From Candidatus Parepulonipiscium sp. PG-Nuni2H_MBin01 (lineage in GTDB: Bacteria; Bacillota; Clostridia; Lachnospirales; Cellulosilyticaceae), in assembly GCA_001994995.1 (NCBI GenBank), contig MDJM01000058.1, forward strand, positions 1 to 43,231: a DNA stretch of 43,231 bases, given 5' to 3'. This document shows, one piece after another, positions 23,717-30,507 of the stretch; positions within the stretch are counted from its first letter, which is position 1; every line of letters begins with the position of its first letter. Both the position numbers and the translations under genes were made by a program. The notes beneath the pieces were generated by a model. That model saw only the letters and a program-made list of their open reading frames with translations. It had not been told where the DNA came from and did no database searches.

Positions 23717-24745
23717 ATGAGATTAGTACCAATAGACGAATTAAAAGTTAATAGCGAGCTTGCAATAGATATTCTTGATGAGTATTCTAATGTGTTAATA
23801 GCTAAAGGCCGCATTTTAAATGAAATGAATATAGAACGATTAATTACAACAAATGTGGTTTCAGTGTATATTAAAGACCAGTATTGTTGCAATGATAATG
23901 TACAGTACACATCGGAGCCTTCTAATGTAATAGATAAAGTAGCTATTTTAAAAGATGCAATTTATGCTGCTGCTTGTGGAGAATTAAGAGGTGATGATAT
24001 AGCGTTTGCTTTAAGGACCATTAATCAAACTGTTAGTGAATTGGAAGCGCGAAAGTATACCCAAAAAATTACCTATGAAAGAAATAAAATTAGGGTGGAA
24101 GTATTAGATGAAAAAATGATTTATATTGCAATGATGAGTAGTTTATTTGCACTTAAATTAGGCTTCTCTAAACAACGAACTAGCCTTATATGCTTAGGCG
24201 CTCTACTAAGAGATGTGGTGGCTGTTGTTCCAAAATTTGCTGGCCAAGAGGACTCCTTTAGTAAGCTGCACCCGATAAAAGGTTATAATTATGTAAAAGA
24301 AAAGTATAATTTTCCAGAAGAGGTATTGCAAATTATATTACAACATCATGAGCTTTATGATGGAAAAGGGTTTCCATATGGCCTTAAAGGGAATGAGATT
24401 TGTGAGGGCGCAAGAATAGTTGCGATTATAGATATGTTCTACAAAATCAATACTATGAATATGACTAAAAACAGTAAAACGATGCAAGAAGACTTTATGA
24501 AGTGGACTTCGCATTTAGACCCTATATATTTAGAGCAGTTTTTAAAGCATGTTAGTATGTTCGCTCCAGATACGTTAGTTAAGTTAACAAATGGTGATGT
24601 AGCAGTGGTAATGCCTACTAAAGTATCCAATCCATTTAAGCCTCAAGTTAAAATTATTAGGAGTTACACTTTCCAACCTGGGATATTAATTAACTTGAAT
24701 GAATATCCGGATTTGCACATTTATAGAGTTGTTTATTATGTATAA
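23717..24745 (+). CDS. Degenerate HD-GYP domain protein, paralogue 3 of 5
   Basis: The ATG at 23717 follows GGGGGAA and matches the starts of its paralogues. Longer versions from 23675 have no RBS. The 342-residue product has Arg-Asp (LLRDVVAVV) at the HD position, HPIKGY and an intact HHELYDGKG, but GFP instead of GYP. The late Asp is kept (AIIDMFYKI). It groups with paralogues 1 and 2 by its N-terminus (LKVNSELAIDI). The C-terminal module is PDTLVKLTNGDVAVVMPTK. Two hairpins follow it, at 24766-24803 and 24887-24917. Confidence 0.82.
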   Translation: MRLVPIDELKVNSELAIDILDEYSNVLIAKGRILNEMNIERLITTNVVSVYIKDQYCCNDNVQYTSEPSNVIDKVAILKDAIYAAACGELRGDDIAFALRTINQTVSELEARKYTQKITYERNKIRVEVLDEKMIYIAMMSSLFALKLGFSKQRTSLICLGALLRDVVAVVPKFAGQEDSFSKLHPIKGYNYVKEKYNFPEEVLQIILQHHELYDGKGFPYGLKGNEICEGARIVAIIDMFYKINTMNMTKNSKTMQEDFMKWTSHLDPIYLEQFLKHVSMFAPDTLVKLTNGDVAVVMPTKVSNPFKPQVKIIRSYTFQPGILINLNEYPDLHIYRVVYYV

Positions 24746-24765
24746 CTTCTTGGTATAACAAATGG

Positions 24766-24803
24766 TAGGTCAACATCATGTATATCCAAATGATGTTGGC
24801 CTA
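24766..24803 (+). terminator. Hairpin just after HD-GYP paralogue 3
   Basis: TAGGTCAACATCAT (24766-24779) pairs with ATGATGTTGGCCTA (24790-24803) with one mismatch. The following sequence is AT-rich but has no long T-run, so termination may be partial. Confidence 0.5.
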
Positions 24804-24886
24804 ATTATAATTACCGTTTTATACAATTAACGACTAACTTACACATTTAAAAATGTTTTTATTCTTGTAGATATTATACAATTATG

Positions 24887-24917
24887 ACTAGCCAAATTTT
24901 GTTGGCTAGTTTTTTTT
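24887..24917 (+). terminator. Strong terminator in the gap after paralogue 3
   Basis: ACTAGCCAA (24887-24895) and TTGGCTAGT (24902-24910) form a perfect stem followed by eight T's. Its core ACTAGCC/GGCTAGT is the same as in the terminator after paralogue 2. Confidence 0.85.
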
Positions 24918-24940
24918 GGCTGTAAATGTGTAAATTTAGC

Positions 24941-24969
24941 TTGTATATATCAATTTTTCTTGGTATAAT
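24941..24969 (+). promoter_or_regulatory. Promoter for HD-GYP paralogue 4
   Basis: TTGTAT (24941-24946), a 17-base spacer and TATAAT (24964-24969). Transcription from it would give a leader of about 215 bases before paralogue 4. Confidence 0.6.
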
Positions 24970-25125
24970 ATTACTAGCTGAAAATCAGTTACATAGTCAA
25001 GAAGACTCTCTTAGCATTGTACATATATTGAGGTGTAGAATATTAGGCCAACCTAATGCATATACTTGTGAGGTTGGTAGGGACCACAAATTACCATTAA
25101 TTTATTAATTATAGGAGATGCGGCT

Positions 25126-25212
25126 ATGAAGTTATTATCAGAAAATGAACTAAAGCTATGTAATACCATAGTACGAAAGGAGATTAAGCATGAGATTAGT
25201 ACCAGTAACTAA
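25126..25212 (+). CDS. Possible 28-residue leader ORF overlapping paralogue 4
   Basis: An ATG with a good RBS (AGGAGA, 25113-25118) opens a frame whose product begins MKLLSENELKLCNTIVRKEI and stops inside the fourth paralogue, 22 bases past its start codon and in another frame. The opening is similar to that of the paralogues (MRLVPVTKLKLDTKIALDI), so it may be the stub of a sixth copy, reused or not as a coupling leader. It is too short for a firm claim. Confidence 0.35.
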   Translation: MKLLSENELKLCNTIVRKEIKHEISTSN

Positions 25213-26221
25213 GCTAAAGCTTGATACTAAAATTGCACTTGATATCAGAGATGAGCATGCTAATTTATTAATTACTAAAGAGAATATTATTACTCCCCAT
25301 AATTTAAAACGCTTGCGTAATTCCAATGTAAAAGCAGTTTATATCAAGGATAAGTATTGCTTTGATTATGCACCAGATACATCTGATCCATCTAAGATGT
25401 TTGAGCAAGTTGTAGCACTAAAAAAAGCTATTGAAAATGCTATGACAAACAAATCTACAAGTGAATCTATAACGGATGCTTTAAAAGCTATCCGAGTTAT
25501 TGTTAACGAGTTAGATAAGCAGAAGTATTGTTCAAAAATTTCTTATGAACCACAGAAATTGGATATAGCAGATGAATTTGGAGAAAAAACGGTCTATGTT
25601 GCTATTATGAGTAGTTTATTTGCATTAAAATTAGGATTTAGTAAGCAAGAAACGTACCTTATTTGTTTAGGAGCGCTACTTAAAGATGTTGCATTAATTG
25701 TACCAGAACTTAAAAAAACTGTTGGGGCTGCTAGTAAAATTCATCCAACTACAGGTTATGAATACCTGATTAAAAATTTTAATTTCCCCCAAGAGGTATT
25801 AGATATTGTGCAGCAACATCATGAACTTTATAACGGAAAAGGCTATCCTAATTGTCTAAAAGGTGATAGAATTTATGCGGGGGCAAGAATTATTGCTATA
25901 ATAGATATGTTTTATAAGGTTAGCAATAATTACTATGAGCAAGGTAGCAAAACTTTAGAAGAAGGTTTTTTGAAGTTTAGTGGTTATCTTGATCCTTATT
26001 TTTTACAGAAGTTTTGGGGCTATTCTCATATTTTTTCGCCAGATATGTTAGTTAAATTAACTAACAGTGATGTTGCGGTGGTTATGTCTGCTCGCAGCTT
26101 TAATCCGTTTCAACCACAAGTTAGGATTTTAAAAAGCAATACTTACCAATCAGGAACTCTACTTAATTTATTTGAAATACCGCATTTAAACATATCTAGA
26201 GTAATTCATTATGTTGAGTAG
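25190..26221 (+). CDS. Degenerate HD-GYP domain protein, paralogue 4 of 5
   Basis: The product is 343 residues. With paralogue 5 it forms a sub-pair that shares KLDTKIA(L/M)DIRDEH and NLLITK near the N-terminus. The HD position is Lys-Asp (LLKDVALIV). HP is kept (HPTTGY), and the HHE motif is intact, but the following Asp is Asn (YNGKGYP), and the usual GLKG is CLKG. The late Asp remains (AIIDMFYKV). The C-terminal module is PDMLVKLTNSDVAVVMSAR. RBS GAAAGGAG lies 9 bases before the ATG, inside the small ORF at 25126. A GAAA-loop hairpin terminator follows. Confidence 0.82.
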   Translation: MRLVPVTKLKLDTKIALDIRDEHANLLITKENIITPHNLKRLRNSNVKAVYIKDKYCFDYAPDTSDPSKMFEQVVALKKAIENAMTNKSTSESITDALKAIRVIVNELDKQKYCSKISYEPQKLDIADEFGEKTVYVAIMSSLFALKLGFSKQETYLICLGALLKDVALIVPELKKTVGAASKIHPTTGYEYLIKNFNFPQEVLDIVQQHHELYNGKGYPNCLKGDRIYAGARIIAIIDMFYKVSNNYYEQGSKTLEEGFLKFSGYLDPYFLQKFWGYSHIFSPDMLVKLTNSDVAVVMSARSFNPFQPQVRILKSNTYQSGTLLNLFEIPHLNISRVIHYVE

Positions 26222-26228
26222 GAAACAA

Positions 26229-26252
26229 TGGCCGACGAAAGTCGGCTGTTTT
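26229..26252 (+). terminator. Terminator after HD-GYP paralogue 4
   Basis: GCCGAC (26231-26236) and GTCGGC (26241-26246) enclose a GAAA tetraloop, followed by TGTTTT. Confidence 0.8.
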
Positions 26253-26286
26253 AATACATTTAGAAAATGAAGAAAGGGGTTTGATT

Positions 26287-27327
26287 ATGAGATTAATACC
26301 AGTATCTGAATTGAAGCTTGATACTAAAATAGCTATGGATATTAGAGATGAGCATCATAATTTATTAATTACTAAAGATACTTTAGTAAATCCGCAAAGT
26401 TTACAACGTTTAAAGAATTCCAATGTAATAGCAGTATATATTAAAGACCAGTATTGTTATAATAATTTGGATATTCCATATACTTCAGATTCAACTGTAA
26501 TGTTAGAGAAGGTGAATACATTACAAGTAGCCATTACTAATACAATAAAAGGGGGGGTAGCTGCTCATGACGCTATGGTGGATGCATTAACAGAAGTACG
26601 AGCTATAGTTAATGAATTAGATGATCATAGGTATGCTCTTAGAATTGCGTATGAGCCGTCTAAGATTTCTTCTTTAAATGTTATCAGCGAAAAAACTGTA
26701 TATATAGCTATGATGAGTAGTTTGTTGGCATTAAAGCTAGGATATAGTAGACAAGAGACGTATAGTATATTTTTAGGTGCGTTATTGAAGGATGTGGCTT
26801 CTATTGTGCCTGTATTAGGGGATACAGTTAATTTAAATAGTAAACAACATCCAATAATAGGTTGTACGTATATTAAAGATAATTTTGAGTTTCCACCGGA
26901 GGTTGCTAGGATTATATTAGAGCATCATGAGTTGTATGATGGAAAAGGTTATCCTTACAATTTAAGGGGAGATGAAATTTATGGTGGTACTAGGATAATC
27001 TCTATTATAGAAGCTTTTTATAAAATTAATTCTACTACTATGGCTAAAGGTAGTAAGGCGTTGCAGGAGGATTTTAAAAATTGGACCCCACATCTTGACC
27101 CAAGGTTTTTAAAGAAGTTTTTAAATCATACTAATGTATTTCCGCCAGATACTCTTGTTAGATTAACAAATGGTGATGTTGGAGTTATAATGGGAACAAG
27201 AACAACTTCACCATTTAGGCCACAAATTAGGATTTTAAAAAGTGTGACTTATCCATTAGGGACTATGATAAATTTAGCTTCTTTGCCACAGCTTCATATA
27301 TATAGATTGATGGATTATTTTGATTAG
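26287..27327 (+). CDS. Degenerate HD-GYP domain protein, paralogue 5 of 5
   Basis: The ATG at 26287 is preferred over a TTG two codons earlier, because it matches the other copies and follows AAAGGGG. The 346-residue product has Lys-Asp (LLKDVASIV) at the HD position, HPIIGC (Cys for the usual Tyr) and an intact HHELYDGKGYP. The late Asp is Glu (SIIEAFYKI), as in paralogue 2. The C-terminal module is PDTLVRLTNGDVGVIMGTR. Its coding strand is markedly G/T-rich, like the ktr genes that follow. The terminator lies just after the stop. Confidence 0.82.
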   Translation: MRLIPVSELKLDTKIAMDIRDEHHNLLITKDTLVNPQSLQRLKNSNVIAVYIKDQYCYNNLDIPYTSDSTVMLEKVNTLQVAITNTIKGGVAAHDAMVDALTEVRAIVNELDDHRYALRIAYEPSKISSLNVISEKTVYIAMMSSLLALKLGYSRQETYSIFLGALLKDVASIVPVLGDTVNLNSKQHPIIGCTYIKDNFEFPPEVARIILEHHELYDGKGYPYNLRGDEIYGGTRIISIIEAFYKINSTTMAKGSKALQEDFKNWTPHLDPRFLKKFLNHTNVFPPDTLVRLTNGDVGVIMGTRTTSPFRPQIRILKSVTYPLGTMINLASLPQLHIYRLMDYFD

Positions 27328-27334
27328 TTTTTAC

Positions 27335-27361
27335 AACGCGCGAATCTCGGGCGTTTTTTTT
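27335..27361 (+). terminator. Terminator after HD-GYP paralogue 5
   Basis: AACGCGCGA (27335-27343) pairs with TCGGGCGTT (27347-27355) with one mismatch and is followed by T's. Confidence 0.8.
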
Positions 27362-27451
27362 ATTGCAAATTTTGGATACGTATATATGTTATATTTTTTT
27401 TAATGCAAGCAATACTAAAATTAATATGTTATTAATAAGGAAGGTGGTTTA

Positions 27452-28849
27452 ATGGAAAAAGAAGTAGACGGTTTAGGTACAAAAAGCAAATTAGGACCAG
27501 CGCATGTATTAGTTTTTGGCTTTTTAGGTATTATTGTTATAGGAACTGTGTTGTTAATGTTGCCAATTAGTTCAAATGCTGGTATTGTTACTCCACTTAT
27601 TGATGCATTATTTACTGCAACTTCGGCTGTGTGTGTAACTGGTTTAGTAGTACAAAATACGTTGGAGTATTGGTCTTTGTTTGGTAAGATGGTTATTATT
27701 ATATGTATTCAGATTGGCGGGCTTGGGTTTATGACACTTGTAAGCATTATATTTATGGTAATGGGTAAGCGAATTACTTTAAAGAATAGATTAGTGATGC
27801 AGGAGGCGTTAAGTTTTAATACGCAAGCTGGAGTTGTTAGATTTACTCAGCTGATTGTAAAATTAACTTTTTTTATCGAAGGTTTAGGTGCTTTATTTTT
27901 AAGTTTTGTTTTTATACCTGAGTACGGATTAGGTAAAGGTATTTGTTATTCCATATTCCATTCAATTTCAGCGTTTTGTAATGCTGGTTTTGACATTATA
28001 GGGCAAAATAGCCTAATGCCTTATGTTGGAAATGAATGGTTTAATCTAGCAATCATGTGGTTAATTATATGCGGAGGGCTTGGTTATACTGTTTGGCTAG
28101 ATACTTATCAGGCGTTAAAATTGAAATTGAGTTCAGCAGAGCATTTTACTTGGAGGCAGGCTTTTTATAAGTTATCATTACATACGAAACTTGTATGGAT
28201 TATTACTTTATTGCTAATTTTTGGAGCCTTTATATTTTTCTTTGTTGCTGAGTTTAACAATCCGGCTACGTTAGGGCCACTATCGTTGATGGATAAAATT
28301 ACTGCTGCAATGTTCCAAGCTGTTTCTCCTAGAACTGCTGGATTTAATACTATTTCTTTATCTGATTTAACTACAGGTTCACAGCTTGCTACTATATTTT
28401 TGATGTTTATAGGCGGTTCACCAGCTGGGACTGCAGGGGGTATAAAGACTGTTACAGTGGGTGTTTTAGTAATTTGTGCCTTTTCTGTTTTAAAAGGAAA
28501 TCATACTGTAGTTGTATTTAGGAAGAAGATTGCTATTGAACAAGTATTGAAAGCTTTGACTGTTATTATTATAGCCATTCTTATTGTATCAGTAATGCTT
28601 GCTATTTTAACTTTTACTGAAGATGCAACTTTTATGGAGTTGTTATTTGAAACTGTTTCAGCATTTGCTACAGTGGGACTTACATTAGGTATTACAGGGG
28701 GATTAAGTTTTATTGGCAAGATAATTATTATAGCGCTTATGTTTATTGGTAGGGTAGGACTTATCACTATTGGGGTTGCATTAGTGGTTACTCAGTCAAA
28801 AAATCCTTCTGGAATACAATATCCTGAGGAGAAGGTATTGGTAGGTTAG
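27452..28849 (+). CDS. ktrB: Potassium uptake channel subunit, TrkH/KtrB family
   Basis: This 465-residue membrane protein has the four-fold repeated membrane-pore-membrane plan of KtrB. Pore loops are seen at TATSAVCVTGLVVQ (near residue 51), SISAFCNAGFDIIGQNSL (near 172), SPRTAGFNTISLSDL (near 293) and SAFATVGLTLGITGG (near 402). Each holds the conserved Gly of the selectivity filter. Length is that of KtrB rather than the longer TrkH. The cytosolic regulator ktrA follows 88 bases downstream, completing a Na+-linked K+ uptake system. RBS AAGGAAGGTGG. Confidence 0.93.
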   Translation: MEKEVDGLGTKSKLGPAHVLVFGFLGIIVIGTVLLMLPISSNAGIVTPLIDALFTATSAVCVTGLVVQNTLEYWSLFGKMVIIICIQIGGLGFMTLVSIIFMVMGKRITLKNRLVMQEALSFNTQAGVVRFTQLIVKLTFFIEGLGALFLSFVFIPEYGLGKGICYSIFHSISAFCNAGFDIIGQNSLMPYVGNEWFNLAIMWLIICGGLGYTVWLDTYQALKLKLSSAEHFTWRQAFYKLSLHTKLVWIITLLLIFGAFIFFFVAEFNNPATLGPLSLMDKITAAMFQAVSPRTAGFNTISLSDLTTGSQLATIFLMFIGGSPAGTAGGIKTVTVGVLVICAFSVLKGNHTVVVFRKKIAIEQVLKALTVIIIAILIVSVMLAILTFTEDATFMELLFETVSAFATVGLTLGITGGLSFIGKIIIIALMFIGRVGLITIGVALVVTQSKNPSGIQYPEEKVLVG

Positions 28850-28937
28850 ATGTGCAAATGATGGTTTTTTGTTTTAGAATTTTGGAAACTGGAATATATA
28901 TTGTTTGTTAACCGTTTTTATAAGGAGGAGTGGGATT

Positions 28938-29603
28938 ATGCGTAGTAAACAATTTGTTATATGTGGGATAGGTAGATTTGGTAGAAGTTTAGCAGTGGAG
29001 CTTGCTGAGGGTGGTTATGAGGTTATGGTTGTAGACCAATCTGAAGAAAGAATTCAGGAGATTTCGTCTATTGTAACGCATGCTGTGCAGGCAGATACGA
29101 CTGATGTGGACATTATGAAGTCGCTAGGCATTCGTAATTTTGATGTTGCTATAGTTTCTATAGGTAAGGATATTCAGTCTAGTATAATGACAACGCTTTT
29201 GTTAAAGGAGTTAGGAATTCCCTATGTAATAGCTAAGGCTAAGAGTGAGTTGCATGAGAGGGTGCTTAGGAAAATTGGAGCTGATAGGGTTATCCAACCG
29301 GAGCTTGAGATGGGCAGAAGAATTGCGACTAACCTTATTTCAGGGAATATTTTGGAGCATATTCAGCTTTCATCTGAGTATAGTATAATTGAAATCCCAA
29401 TTTTAAACGAATGGAAAAATAAAAGTATTGTGCAAATTGATTTGCGTAATAAGTATGGTATTAACGTTATAGCTATACAGCGCCAAGGTAAGATTGAAAT
29501 TTCACCACGACCAGATTTTGTGTTTATGGAAGGTGATGTGTTAATTGTTGTTGGTTCTAATATTAGGCTGAAAACTTTAGAAGGCAAGAGGTATAGTAGA
29601 TAG
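28938..29603 (+). CDS. ktrA: Potassium uptake regulatory subunit, TrkA/KtrA family
   Basis: The ATG at 28938 follows AAGGAGGAG, so the longer frame from a TTG at 28905 is not used. The 221-residue product has an N-terminal RCK domain with the nucleotide-binding VICGIGRFGRSLAVELAEGG and an acidic end to the second strand (MVVDQS), then a C-terminal TrkA-C domain (from about residue 138, IEIPILNEWKNKSIVQIDLR onward). KtrA rings gate KtrB in response to ATP/ADP, and cyclic di-AMP binds the C-terminal domain in many Firmicutes. Gene order ktrB-ktrA is the reverse of the Bacillus order but common elsewhere. Confidence 0.92.
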   Translation: MRSKQFVICGIGRFGRSLAVELAEGGYEVMVVDQSEERIQEISSIVTHAVQADTTDVDIMKSLGIRNFDVAIVSIGKDIQSSIMTTLLLKELGIPYVIAKAKSELHERVLRKIGADRVIQPELEMGRRIATNLISGNILEHIQLSSEYSIIEIPILNEWKNKSIVQIDLRNKYGINVIAIQRQGKIEISPRPDFVFMEGDVLIVVGSNIRLKTLEGKRYSR

Positions 29604-29656
29604 TATTATATGGCAATAATCTAATGAAAAAATATAAAATTAGCAAGGGAACAACT

Positions 29657-30418
29657 ATGGTAGATAAAGTTATTAGAAGTACAAATAATACGATTATTAA
29701 AAATGTACAGTTATTACAGAAGAAAAAAGCTCTACGTAAGAAGCAAGGAATGTTTGTTGTGGAAGGATTAAGGGCAGTAACGGATATTTCGGATGATGTT
29801 TGTTATTATATTGCAACGTCTAATATTAACAAATTAGATGTTACATCATCAGCTACACAATGGATTACTGTAGCTGATGATGTTTTTGCTAGTGTTAGTG
29901 AGACTAAATCACCGCAGGGAATTTTGGCGGTGGTAAAAACTGAGCGACTAAATTTAGAGGATATAGCACGCAAATCTTTTTATTTGGTTTTAGAGAATGT
30001 ACAAGACCCAGGAAATATGGGTACAATTATTCGCACAGCATATGGATTTGGGGTTGAAGCGCTGATAGTGTCAACGGGATGTGTAGATATTTATTCCCCA
30101 AAAGTGGTGAGAGCTACTATGAGCGCTATAACTAAGTTGCCAATTGTATATGATGTTGAAATAGCTGAGTGTATGGAGTTTTTAAGGGAAAACGGAACTA
30201 GGATTTATGCTACGGACCTTGAGGCTGCTCATGATATTAATGATGTAAGATTTAGTAAGAACTTAGCGCTAGTTGTTGGCAATGAAGCTAATGGAATTTC
30301 TGAATTTACTAGAGATATAGCCGATGAAAAAGTAAAGATAGTTATTGCTAACAATTTAGAGTCACTAAATGTAGCAGTTGCAACAGGGATTTGTTTATAC
30401 AAAGTGACAAATAGATAG
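29657..30418 (+). CDS. TrmH/SpoU-family RNA methyltransferase
   Basis: The start at 29657 has AAGGGA upstream. An ATG at 29624 in the same frame has none. The 253-residue protein begins with a substrate-binding domain (VIRSTNNTIIKNVQLLQKKK, then KKQGMFVVEGLRAV) and ends with the knotted SPOUT domain, whose three motifs are visible: LENVQDPGNMGTIIRTAYGFG, VGNEANGIS and LNVAVATGICLYKV. The family adds 2'-O-methyl groups to rRNA or tRNA. In Clostridia members of this type often lie next to ktrA/trkA, as here. The exact target base is not known. Confidence 0.88.
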   Translation: MVDKVIRSTNNTIIKNVQLLQKKKALRKKQGMFVVEGLRAVTDISDDVCYYIATSNINKLDVTSSATQWITVADDVFASVSETKSPQGILAVVKTERLNLEDIARKSFYLVLENVQDPGNMGTIIRTAYGFGVEALIVSTGCVDIYSPKVVRATMSAITKLPIVYDVEIAECMEFLRENGTRIYATDLEAAHDINDVRFSKNLALVVGNEANGISEFTRDIADEKVKIVIANNLESLNVAVATGICLYKVTNR

Positions 30419-30507
30419 CTTACCAGTTTTTCGCCTAAACTATATAGGGACATATTTTATCCATAATGCTACATATACTATTAAAAAAGTATAGGAGGCT
30501 TTAGAAT

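Larger units (their letters stand above)
24746..25125. other. Long gap between paralogues 3 and 4 with two hairpins, a promoter and a leader
   Basis: No convincing gene of normal size lies here. It contains an imperfect hairpin (24766-24803), a strong terminator (24887-24917), a promoter (24941-24969) and about 150 bases of leader with a 7-bp stem (CCAACCT 25048-25054, AGGTTGG 25071-25077). A 60-codon ATG frame at 24926 has no RBS and overlaps the promoter. The leader does not show the conserved core of the cyclic-di-GMP riboswitches by eye. Confidence 0.5.

Noticed and set aside
24926-25108. 60-codon ORF in the gap after paralogue 3
   Set aside because: It has no RBS, overlaps the predicted promoter of paralogue 4, and its product shows no recognisable features.
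24970-25189. Cyclic-di-GMP riboswitch in the leader of paralogue 4
   Set aside because: The conserved core sequences of the known classes are not visible; only a simple 7-bp hairpin is seen.
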